This document shows, one piece after another, positions 1 to 5,219 of a DNA stretch of 5,219 bases. This DNA is from an uncultured Bacteroidales bacterium (GTDB taxonomy: Bacteria > Bacteroidota > Bacteroidia > Bacteroidales > UBA932). The first letter of the stretch is position 1, and every line of letters starts with the position of its first letter. Position numbers and translations under genes: made by a program. The notes under the pieces are model-generated. The model made no database searches. It was not told the DNA's origin and saw nothing but the letters and a program-made list of their open reading frames with translations. The DNA lies in the NCBI GenBank assembly GCA_937898205.1, contig CALEJC010000158.1:1-5219 (forward strand), written 5' to 3'.

Positions 1-577
1 GGAGCTTTGCCGGGAGCTTGAGAAGTCTCAGGTAGTTTGTTACCGAAGCTCTCTTCTTGCCGACTCTTTCTGCAAGCATATCTTGAGTGAGCGCACACTC
101 TTCCAGAAGGCGCTGGTAGCTGAGTGCCAGCTCGATCGGGTCAAGGTTCTCTCTCTGAACGTTTTCTACGATGGCCATTTCAAGCATCCCCTGCTCATTG
201 GCATCGCGGATGTAGGCTGGAATGGTCGCCATGCCGCAGAGGCGACATGCCTTGAATCTGCGCTCACCGCTGATGATCTGGTAGCGCTGGTCTGTGATGC
301 GTCTGACGGTTATAGGTTGTATGAGTCCGAGAGTCTTGATAGATGAAGCAAGCTCTTCAAGTGCTTCAGTATCAAAGGACATACGTGGCTGAAACGGATT
401 GGGCTCGATCATATCCACAGGGATACGAAGGATATCGGCTGTGTTTTCAGCTTTGCCGCGTGTCCCCACGATTTCTTTGTTGACATAGCCTACTGGCTGT
501 CTAAGTGTATTTGCATCAGGCATCTCTCCGAGGAGAGCGCCAAGACCTTTTCCTAAACCTCTGGCTGCTTTACTCAT
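1..577 (-). CDS. parB: ParB chromosome-partition protein, 3' end missing
   Basis: ParB binds centromere-like parS sites, loads onto DNA as a CTP-dependent sliding clamp and stimulates the ATPase of ParA to move chromosome origins apart. The visible 192 residues start MSKAARGLGKGLGALLGE, the conserved N-terminal peptide of the family that contacts ParA (basic, with the GLGKGLGALL repeat). The nucleotide-binding ParB/Srx domain follows at about residues 50-140, with EPNPFQPR (58-65), the phosphate-binding GERRFKA motif (104-110) and ENVQRENLDPIE (138-149). The start of the helix-turn-helix DNA-binding domain is seen at about 162-189 (LTQDMLAERVGKKRASVTNY). The rest of that domain and the C-terminal dimerisation domain, roughly 90-110 residues in typical relatives, lie beyond the left edge. 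The start codon at 577-575 overlaps the parA stop by 8 bases (ATGAGTAA), so the two are surely cotranscribed and probably translationally coupled. A GGAG lies 9 bases upstream of the start, inside parA. No frameshift is seen. Identity is very secure. Confidence 0.96.
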   Translation of the reverse strand, partial: MSKAARGLGKGLGALLGEMPDANTLRQPVGYVNKEIVGTRGKAENTADILRIPVDMIEPNPFQPRMSFDTEALEELASSIKTLGLIQPITVRRITDQRYQIISGERRFKACRLCGMATIPAYIRDANEQGMLEMAIVENVQRENLDPIELALSYQRLLEECALTQDMLAERVGKKRASVTNYLRLLKLPAKL

Positions 578-1352
578 AAAGTTTATCTCCGTTGCGCTCC
601 ATTACCTCTTTTGCGAGGTTGAGATAGTTGTTGGAGCCGTTTGACATGATATCATACAAGATGATAGGTTTGCCGTGCGATGGAGCCTCGCTAAGGCGGA
701 TGTTTCTTTGGATGACAGTGTTGAACACAAGTCCCTGGAAGTGCTCTTTCAACTCTCCAAGCACCTGATTGTGGACCTTGGTCCTGCCATCAAACATTGT
801 GACCACAAATCCTTCTATTGAGAGGTCCGGATTGACACCGTTCTGCACCAATCTGATGGTCTGTAGCAGCTTTCCAAGGCCTTCCAATGCAAAGAACTCT
901 GGTTGTACGGGGATAATGACAGAGTCAGCTGCAGTGAGGCAGTTGACTGTGATGATGCCAAGAGATGGAGAGCAATCTATGATGATATAGTCATAGTTGT
1001 CCTTGATCGGTGCAAGCACATTTTTGAGCACGGATTCTCTGTTTTCAGTCTCAAGAAGCTCAATCTCCGCACCCACAAGGTTGATGTTTGAAGGTATCAT
1101 GTGAAGATTGGCGAGCTCTGTCTGGATAAGAGCATCAGTGATATCGAGTCTTCCTTCCATCACCTCATATAAGGTGCGGTTCTGCCCTTCGTCAGGAGAG
1201 AAATTAAGACCTGATGTGGTATTGGCCTGCGGGTCAGCATCGATTATAAGCACTTTTTTTTCAAGCACAGAAAGCGATGCCGCCAAGTTGATAGCGGTAG
1301 TAGTCTTACCTACTCCGCCCTTTTGATTGGCTATTGCTATTACTTTCCCCAT
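570..1352 (-). CDS. parA: ParA/Soj-type chromosome-partition ATPase
   Basis: This is a deviant-Walker P-loop ATPase of the ParA/MinD family. It binds nonspecific DNA as an ATP dimer and, with ParB, segregates chromosome origins. The 260-residue protein is of normal Soj length, without the N-terminal HTH domain found in plasmid type Ia ParA. Visible motifs are the deviant Walker A KGGVGKTT (11-18, signature Lys11 and catalytic Lys16), Walker A' DADPQAN (38-44), Walker B IIIDCSPSLG (123-132, Asp126), PVQPEFFALEG (148-158), and the family-typical RNIRLSEAPSHGKPI near the C-terminus (216-230). The open frame extends 10 codons further upstream (ATG ending at 1382). I chose the inner ATG at 1352-1350 because the family begins MGKVIAIANQKGG and the extra residues (MLNLYFYTHN) match nothing conserved. 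It is the first gene of a parA-parB operon and is divergent from the lipid kinase. A TAAATTTG -7-like box sits 18-26 bases upstream of the start. Confidence 0.97.
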   Translation of the reverse strand: MGKVIAIANQKGGVGKTTTAINLAASLSVLEKKVLIIDADPQANTTSGLNFSPDEGQNRTLYEVMEGRLDITDALIQTELANLHMIPSNINLVGAEIELLETENRESVLKNVLAPIKDNYDYIIIDCSPSLGIITVNCLTAADSVIIPVQPEFFALEGLGKLLQTIRLVQNGVNPDLSIEGFVVTMFDGRTKVHNQVLGELKEHFQGLVFNTVIQRNIRLSEAPSHGKPIILYDIMSNGSNNYLNLAKEVMERNGDKLYE

Positions 1353-1370
1353 ATTATGCGTATAGAAGTA

Positions 1371-1378
1371 CAAATTTA
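1371..1378 (-). promoter_or_regulatory. Candidate -7 box for parA (TAAATTTG)
   Basis: Read on the minus strand this octamer fits the Bacteroidota primary sigma factor -7 consensus TAnnTTTG exactly. Transcription would begin near 1365, leaving a leader of about 13 bases before the parA start at 1352. No TTTG is found at the expected -33 position (about 1398-1402), so the call rests on the -7 element and its location only. Confidence 0.5.
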
Positions 1379-1390
1379 ACAAATAATTCC

Positions 1391-1398
1391 TACATTTG
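1391..1398 (+). promoter_or_regulatory. Candidate -7 box for the lipid kinase gene (TACATTTG)
   Basis: This is an exact match to the Bacteroidota -7 consensus TAnnTTTG, ending 4 bases before the ATG at 1403. The expected transcription start falls at about 1402-1404, on or next to the start codon, which would give a leaderless message. The -33 region (about 1366-1371) has no TTTG, so the box could be a chance match, with the true promoter lying farther upstream inside parA. Confidence 0.4.
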
Positions 1399-1402
1399 TC
1401 CT

Positions 1403-2350
1403 ATGACACATATAAAATCTGCCTATTACTTCATAGTCAATCCTCGCGCCGGCTCCGGTAAAACTATGTGCGAATGGATTCCCGCCGAGCATAAACTTGA
1501 TAAACTTGGTGTCCCTTATATCACCGCCCTCACAGACCATAAGAAACATGCCACCCAGCTTGCCTATGATGCTGCAGAAGAGGGATATAGGAAGATTGTT
1601 GCAGTGGGTGGTGACGGCTCTCTTCATGAGGCTTTTGCCGGCATCTGCAAGTGGTGTTTCAAACACGAGGTTCCGTTAAGTGAGTTTTATCTCGGTGTCA
1701 TCCCTATCGGCTCAGGCAATGACTGGATCAAGTCTTTGAAGGTCCCTCATGATATGGATGAGGTGGTTGATATCATCCATAAGGATTCATTTCAGAAGAT
1801 GGATGTCATCAAGGTCAAGAGCAGTGGCGGAAAGATGTCATATATGGCCAATATCGGAGGTATCGGTTTTGACTCACATGTGTGTCAGAGGGTAAACAAG
1901 CAGAAAGAGTCAGGAAGAAGAGGCAAGCTCATCTATCTTCAATCGCTTCTATATAGCCTTACCCACGCAAAATCCATCAATGTCTGTGTTGTCTGCGATG
2001 GAGAAGTAGTTTACACAGGACCTTGCTATTCGATTGCATTTGGCAACGGCCCTTATTCCGGCAGCGGCATGAGACAGGTTCCGCTTGCCAAGATAGATGA
2101 CGGCAAGGTCGATTATCTGATCATCCCTAAGGTTTCATTATTAAGGATTGCTCGTGAGATCCCTCGCCTTTTCAATGGCACAATCCACGAGTGCAGCATC
2201 GTCTACACCGGACGCGGAAGGTCTGTGCAGGTTGTCCCTATGGACGAGAACTCCAATGATATTATCGAGGTTGATGGAGAGATCGAAGGCAGACTCCCGA
2301 TCTCTGTGGATGTGACTGACGAGCAGATCAATGTGATGAAGAGGCTATAG
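1403..2350 (+). CDS. Diacylglycerol kinase / YegS-family lipid kinase
   Basis: This soluble or peripheral lipid kinase belongs to the DAGK catalytic-domain superfamily (YegS, DgkB, and sphingosine or ceramide kinase relatives). It transfers phosphate from ATP to a lipid hydroxyl, usually diacylglycerol to give phosphatidic acid; the true substrate cannot be read from sequence. At 315 residues it has the usual family length. Motifs in order are FIVNPRAGSGK (10-20), the nucleotide-binding GGDGS (69-73), PIGSGNDW (101-108), NIGGIGFD (150-157), GNGPYSGSG followed by P-x-A-x-x-DDG-x-x-D in the C-terminal beta-sandwich domain (214-237), and a terminal VDGE (290-293). All expected active-site elements are intact. 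The frame stays open upstream to an ATG at 1334, but that would overlap parA and add 23 residues unlike the family, so MTHIKSAYYFIVNPRAG is taken as the start. It is convergent with the PAP2 phosphatase gene and overlaps it by 6 bases. In Bacteroidota, which make sphingolipids, a sphingoid substrate is a fair alternative to diacylglycerol. Confidence 0.92.
   Translation: MTHIKSAYYFIVNPRAGSGKTMCEWIPAEHKLDKLGVPYITALTDHKKHATQLAYDAAEEGYRKIVAVGGDGSLHEAFAGICKWCFKHEVPLSEFYLGVIPIGSGNDWIKSLKVPHDMDEVVDIIHKDSFQKMDVIKVKSSGGKMSYMANIGGIGFDSHVCQRVNKQKESGRRGKLIYLQSLLYSLTHAKSINVCVVCDGEVVYTGPCYSIAFGNGPYSGSGMRQVPLAKIDDGKVDYLIIPKVSLLRIAREIPRLFNGTIHECSIVYTGRGRSVQVVPMDENSNDIIEVDGEIEGRLPISVDVTDEQINVMKRL
2345..2350. 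other. Shared palindromic stop hexamer CTATAG
   Basis: The hexamer is its own reverse complement and encodes Leu-stop (CTA TAG) on both strands, so the lipid kinase (plus) and PAP2 (minus) genes end in the same six bases. With one flanking base each side it is an 8-base palindrome, GCTATAGC (2344-2351). No intrinsic terminator can fit between the genes, and no GC-rich hairpin with a T-run is visible close by on either strand. Confidence 0.9.
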
Positions 2351-2944
2351 CTTCAGTCTCTTTATTGCATATTTACCCAGAGAAGCCATCGCAAATGCTA
2401 TCACTGCACCGACTGCAGCGCCCACAATCACGTCACCAAGGAAATGCTTTCCTACAAAGACTCTGCTGATCGCCACGAGCAATGCCCAGATGGTGATCGC
2501 GCAGCTGTATCCGCGCGCTCTGCCGGCTTGCTTGAAGCCGATGCTTGAGCACAAGGCAAATCCCATGGAGTTGGCGGCATGAGCCGAATAGAAGCCATAC
2601 TTCCCTCCCAACTTCTCAGCAATATGCAGCCCTGAGTCAAGCATATAAGGGTCGTGACATGGGCGAAGCCTCTCGAAGAAATCCTTGCACACATTGCCAA
2701 ACTGGTCGCAGCAGAGCACAGTCAAGGCGCAGCACAAAGTAAAGATGCTGGCCTTTTTCCAGCCCAACTTGATATATAAAAACACCACAACCCCGATATA
2801 GAGTGGAATCCATGCGGGGATGTTGGAAAATGCTTTCCAGATGAAATCCGTTACAGGACTATTAATAGAGTTGATGGCCAAGGTTACAGCTTTGTCAGCT
2901 TGCTCCAATGCCCCCCAGATGCCTATAACTGAAGTGCTTTCCAT
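2345..2944 (-). CDS. PAP2-family membrane phosphatase
   Basis: This is an integral-membrane phosphatase of the phosphatidic acid phosphatase type 2 superfamily, which removes phosphate from lipid phosphates or diphosphates such as phosphatidate, undecaprenyl pyrophosphate, phosphatidylglycerophosphate or lipid A. All three catalytic signatures are present: K-x6-RP as KDFFERLRP (Lys87 to Pro95), a variant of PSGH as YSAHAANS (Ser120-Ala121-His122, with Ala where the consensus has Gly), and SR-x5-H-x3-D (Ser160-Arg161, His167, Asp171). Hydrophobic segments are seen at about 44-60, 65-80, 124-136, 147-163 and 172-190, consistent with a multi-span inner-membrane protein; the C-terminus is basic (KRLKL). 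At 199 residues it is typical for the small bacterial members. Its ATG at 2944 lies inside the end of obg (22-base overlap, other frame), so it is probably cotranscribed with and translationally coupled to obg. The substrate is unknown. The neighbouring lipid kinase makes phosphatidate-type lipids a reasonable guess, but no more than that. Confidence 0.9.
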   Translation of the reverse strand: MESTSVIGIWGALEQADKAVTLAINSINSPVTDFIWKAFSNIPAWIPLYIGVVVFLYIKLGWKKASIFTLCCALTVLCCDQFGNVCKDFFERLRPCHDPYMLDSGLHIAEKLGGKYGFYSAHAANSMGFALCSSIGFKQAGRARGYSCAITIWALLVAISRVFVGKHFLGDVIVGAAVGAVIAFAMASLGKYAIKRLKL

Positions 2945-3915
2945 AACTCGTCCTTGAGTTTGTTCAAGCCCTGTCCTGTGCTGGATGAGATGAAGACATA
3001 CGGGATCTTGCGAGGCAGATGTGGCTTGATCTCTTTTTCAATCTGCTCGTCGATGAGGTCACACTTGGTGATGGCAAGGACTCTCTGCTTTGTGAGCAGC
3101 TCAGGGTTATAAAGCTTGAGCTCATTGAGCAGAGTCTTGTAGCTTGCAAGTATATCGTCTTCCTCCACGCTCACCATAAACAGAAGCACTGAGTTGCGCT
3201 CTATGTGTCTGAGGAAACGTGTTCCGATGCCTTTGCCCTCGTGAGCACCTTCAATGATGCCCGGGATGTCGGCCATCACAAATGACTTGCCGTCGTGGTA
3301 GCTGACTATGCCCAGGTTGGGCTCAAGAGTTGTAAATGCATAGTCTGCAATCTTAGGCTTTGCAGCAGTGATCGTGCTGAGAAGAGTGGACTTTCCTGCA
3401 TTAGGAAAACCGACAAGTCCCACATCGGCAAGTAGCTTGAGCTCAAGGATATAGATGCCTTCCTCGCCTTCCTCGCCAGGCTGTGCGAAACGTGGGGTCT
3501 GAAGGGTCGCAGTCTTGAAGTTGTTGTTGCCCAAGCCTCCCCTTCCGCCTTTGCAGAGGATGCGCTCTTCGCCCGGCTCCATGATCTCAAAAAGCACCTC
3601 GCCGGTCTCGGCATTCTTGGCCACAGTGCCCACAGGGACGTCAAGATAGATGTCCTTGCCGTTCTTGCCCTTGCGAAGCGAATCCTTGCCGCCTTCGCCG
3701 TCCTCGGCTTTGATGTGCTTGCGGTACTTGAGGTGGATGAGTGTCCAGAACTGCGGGTTGGCTCTGAGGATGATGTGTCCTCCTCGTCCGCCGTCACCTC
3801 CGTCCGGACCGCCTTTAGGGACATATTTTGCCCTGTGAAGATGTGTAGAACCTGCTCCACCATGTCCTGAAGCACAATATATCTTGACGTAATCTATGAA
3901 ATTGCTGTCTGCCAT
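2923..3915 (-). CDS. obg: Obg-family ribosome-associated GTPase, without C-terminal extension
   Basis: Obg (CgtA/ObgE) is an essential GTPase that binds the large ribosomal subunit during late assembly and links GTP or ppGpp level to growth. The N-terminal glycine-rich Obg fold spans about residues 5-160 (for example GGPDGGDGGRGGH at 35-47 and GGRGGLGN at 123-130). The G domain follows: G1 GFPNAGKST (169-177), G2 with FTTLEPN (194-200), G3 DIPGIIEG (216-223), G4 as TKCD (283-286, in place of the usual NKxD), and G5 near SSSTGQG (310-316). The 330-residue protein stops about 14 residues after G5, so it has neither the OCT domain of Gram-positive Obg nor the acidic tail seen in many longer homologues. 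The start MADSNFIDYVKIYC matches the family and is preceded by A/T-rich sequence. It is the first gene of an obg-PAP2 unit, driven by a clear Bacteroidota-type promoter at 3939-3969. Confidence 0.96.
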   Translation of the reverse strand: MADSNFIDYVKIYCASGHGGAGSTHLHRAKYVPKGGPDGGDGGRGGHIILRANPQFWTLIHLKYRKHIKAEDGEGGKDSLRKGKNGKDIYLDVPVGTVAKNAETGEVLFEIMEPGEERILCKGGRGGLGNNNFKTATLQTPRFAQPGEEGEEGIYILELKLLADVGLVGFPNAGKSTLLSTITAAKPKIADYAFTTLEPNLGIVSYHDGKSFVMADIPGIIEGAHEGKGIGTRFLRHIERNSVLLFMVSVEEDDILASYKTLLNELKLYNPELLTKQRVLAITKCDLIDEQIEKEIKPHLPRKIPYVFISSSTGQGLNKLKDELWKALQL

Positions 3916-3938
3916 AATGACTATTATTCTTAATCACA

Positions 3939-3969
3939 CAAAGATAGAATATTGATTCCAATCCCCAAA
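3939..3969 (-). promoter_or_regulatory. Bacteroidota-type promoter for obg
   Basis: On the minus strand a TTTG at 3969-3966 is followed after exactly 19 bases by TATCTTTG at 3946-3939. Both elements match the Bacteroidota primary sigma factor consensus (-33 TTTG, -7 TAnnTTTG) perfectly, and the spacing is canonical. The predicted transcription start is near 3934, giving a leader of about 18 bases to the obg ATG at 3915. A second -7-like octamer, TATATTTG at 3986-3979, has no matching -33 element and may be a weak alternative. Confidence 0.75.
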
Positions 3970-3992
3970 ATTTCACCACAAATATACCACTC

Positions 3993-4037
3993 CCCTTTTT
4001 TACAACATCATCAACTGCAATTTTTGACGCTTTTTTT
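3993..4037. other. T-tract-rich stretch between divergent promoters
   Basis: The middle of the 181-base gap between obg and the aldehyde dehydrogenase gene holds three T-runs (T6 at 3996-4001, T5 at 4021-4025, T7 at 4031-4037). The last two are about one helical turn apart. Such tracts can bend DNA or act as upstream promoter elements. There is no open reading frame, tRNA-like fold or convincing terminator hairpin here; the CGC/GCG arms around the T7 run are only 3 bp. Confidence 0.35.
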
Positions 4038-4046
4038 GGCGAAGTA

Positions 4047-4077
4047 GTTGGACTTTACCACGCAATGGATAACTTTA
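4047..4077 (+). promoter_or_regulatory. Candidate promoter for the aldehyde dehydrogenase gene
   Basis: GTTG (4047-4050), a 19-base spacer and TAACTTTA (4070-4077) resemble the Bacteroidota TTTG / TAnnTTTG promoter, with one mismatch in each element. Transcription would start near 4082, leaving a leader of about 15 bases, which is A-rich just before the ATG at 4097. Spacing and position are good; the imperfect boxes suggest moderate strength or regulated use. Confidence 0.45.
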
Positions 4078-4096
4078 CAGGCAGAAAATAAATAAT

Positions 4097-5219
4097 ATGA
4101 CTCATATCGCTAATACTCCGACCGATCAGATTGTTGAGATTGTCAAGGCACAGAAAGAGTTTTTCCGTAGCGGAAAGACCCTGGATGTGGCTTTCCGCAA
4201 GCAGATGCTTTTGAAGTTTCAGGATGCGCTTGCCAAGTGGGAAAAGCCACTCTGTGATGCCTTATGGCAGGATCTGCACAAATCCTATGAGGAAGCCTAC
4301 CTCACTGAAATCAGCATTGTGAAAGCAGAGATCCGCAACCATATCAGAAATGTCAGGCGCTGGGCGCGCACAGAAACACGCCCTACCCCGATCAAGCTTT
4401 TCCCGGCGAGCAGTCACGTCGTCAAAGAACCGCTTGGCAATGCGCTGATCATTTCGCCTTGGAACTACCCTGTCCAGCTGCTTCTCAACCCGCTCGTGGG
4501 CGCAATCTCAGCCGGCTGTACTGCTGTGCTCAAGCCTTCGCCTTATGTGCCGACAGTGTCTGCGGTGCTGCAGCAGATGATTGAGGATACGTTTGCACGC
4601 CAATACATCGCAGTCGTGCAGGGCAACCGCGATGTCAATACCGCACTTCTTCAGCAACGCTATGACCTGATCTTCTTTACGGGAAGTCCTGCGCTTGCCA
4701 AGACAGTAATGGCCGCTGCCGCAAAAAACCTCACTCCGCTTGTGCTTGAGCTGGGTGGCAAGAGCCCGTGTGTCATCGATCGCACTGCAGATCTCAGACT
4801 CGCTGCCAAGCGCATCGCCTGGGGCAAGACCATCAACAGCGGCCAGACTTGCATAGCACCAGACTATATCCTTATCCATCAGGATGTTAAGGCAAAGTTT
4901 GTGGAGGAGTTTGGACGAGCTGTGCATCAGCTTCACGGCAGTAATGTCGCAGAAAGCAATCATTATGTGAGGATGGTCAATCAGAAGGCATTCGAAAGAG
5001 TAACAGGATACTTCAAGGACGGACGCATCATCTATGGCGGAAGATCCGATGCAGCAAGCCGTTTCATCGAGCCGACCTTAATTGAAGATGTAGCCCTTGA
5101 CTCCCCTCTCATGACTGAAGAAATATTCGGCCCCATCTTCCCTGTCATCACTTTGGACGACAAAGGCAGATCATTCACTGACAAGGTGATAGACTTTGTA
5201 ACCTCAAGAGAAAAACCAC
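4097..5219 (+). CDS. Class-3-like NAD(P)-dependent aldehyde dehydrogenase, 3' end missing
   Basis: This enzyme oxidises an aldehyde to the carboxylic acid with NAD+ or NADP+. The form is that of the class 3 / fatty aldehyde dehydrogenase group (ALDH3, AlkH and YwdH-like), which are usually about 450-460 residues and lack the N-terminal extension of class 1/2 enzymes. The 374 codons in the window show PWNYP (121-125), KPSPY with the cofactor-binding lysine (146-150), FTGSP of the Rossmann fold (195-199), ELGGKSP with the general-base glutamate (Glu218), the catalytic cysteine in GQTCIAPDY (Cys252), and EEIFGP (341-346). All catalytic residues expected up to the cut are present; about 80 C-terminal residues should lie beyond the right edge. 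The start MTHIANTPTDQIVEIVKAQKEFF fits family length and follows an A-rich leader. The gene is divergent from obg across 181 bases and has no evident functional tie to it. The substrate cannot be inferred; medium- to long-chain aldehydes are the usual ones for the group. Confidence 0.94.
   Translation, partial: MTHIANTPTDQIVEIVKAQKEFFRSGKTLDVAFRKQMLLKFQDALAKWEKPLCDALWQDLHKSYEEAYLTEISIVKAEIRNHIRNVRRWARTETRPTPIKLFPASSHVVKEPLGNALIISPWNYPVQLLLNPLVGAISAGCTAVLKPSPYVPTVSAVLQQMIEDTFARQYIAVVQGNRDVNTALLQQRYDLIFFTGSPALAKTVMAAAAKNLTPLVLELGGKSPCVIDRTADLRLAAKRIAWGKTINSGQTCIAPDYILIHQDVKAKFVEEFGRAVHQLHGSNVAESNHYVRMVNQKAFERVTGYFKDGRIIYGGRSDAASRFIEPTLIEDVALDSPLMTEEIFGPIFPVITLDDKGRSFTDKVIDFVTSREKP

Noticed and set aside
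83..346. 87-codon plus-strand open frame at the left end
   Set aside because: It is antisense to the conserved ParB nucleotide-binding domain and has no recognisable family features.
1334..1402. Upstream ATG giving the lipid kinase 23 extra residues
   Set aside because: The extension overlaps the parA coding start, resembles no part of the family, and lies upstream of the only plausible -7 box.
1654..1666. Inverted repeat GTGTTT-C-AAACAC inside the lipid kinase gene, looking like a collapsed parS site close to parAB
   Set aside because: It lacks the central ACGTG of parS (TGTTTCACGTGAAACA), is explained by coding sequence (Cys-Phe-Lys-His), and a 6-bp repeat can occur by chance. No true parS was found in the window.
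3306..3875. 189-codon open frame on the minus strand, rich in Ser, Arg and Ala
   Set aside because: It lies wholly inside obg in another frame; its low-complexity composition is what a frame-shifted glycine-rich Obg domain gives, and it matches no family I recognise.
4028..4041. CGC - T7 - GGCG as a possible terminator hairpin
   Set aside because: Arms of only 3 bp with the T-run in the loop rather than after the stem; no gene ends nearby, since both flanking genes start here and point outward.
4508..4963. 151-codon open frame antisense to the aldehyde dehydrogenase gene
   Set aside because: The sense strand encodes all the expected catalytic motifs of the dehydrogenase. The antisense frame has no recognisable domain or promoter.

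Overview
The window looks like an ordinary chromosomal segment from a member of the Bacteroidota, most likely Bacteroidales. Three things point there. The Obg N-terminus has the form usual in that phylum. The region upstream of obg carries a promoter of the Bacteroidota type (TTTG, 19 bp, TAnnTTTG). Start codons are mostly preceded by A/T-rich sequence rather than strong Shine-Dalgarno sites. The genus cannot be fixed from this sequence alone.

Layout from left to right. (1) Positions 1-1352 on the minus strand hold a chromosome-partition operon: parA (Soj-type ATPase) followed by parB (CTP-dependent centromere-binding clamp). Their reading frames overlap by 8 bases, and parB runs off the left edge after 192 codons. 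(2) Positions 1403-2350 on the plus strand encode a diacylglycerol-kinase/YegS-family lipid kinase, transcribed divergently from parA across a gap of only 50 bp. (3) Positions 2345-3915 on the minus strand are a two-gene unit, obg (ribosome-associated GTPase) followed by a PAP2-family membrane phosphatase, overlapping by 22 bases. The PAP2 gene meets the lipid kinase tail to tail, and the two stop codons share the palindromic hexamer CTATAG. (4) Positions 3916-4096 are an A/T-rich divergent regulatory region with a very good obg promoter and a weaker candidate promoter for the gene on the other side. (5) From 4097 to the right edge, plus strand, is a class-3-like aldehyde dehydrogenase, cut off after 374 codons.

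The genes are housekeeping in character: chromosome segregation (ParA, ParB), ribosome maturation or GTP-linked growth control (Obg), phospholipid phosphorylation and dephosphorylation (the kinase and PAP2 pair), and aldehyde oxidation. The genes are packed tightly, with overlapping ends and short divergent gaps. I see no mobile element, CRISPR array, tRNA or rRNA, defence system or obvious horizontally acquired island, and no evidence for a new multi-gene system. The points most worth a second look are regulatory and architectural: a possibly leaderless lipid-kinase transcript, interlocked divergent -7 boxes, the shared palindromic stop, and an Obg that ends right after its G domain.
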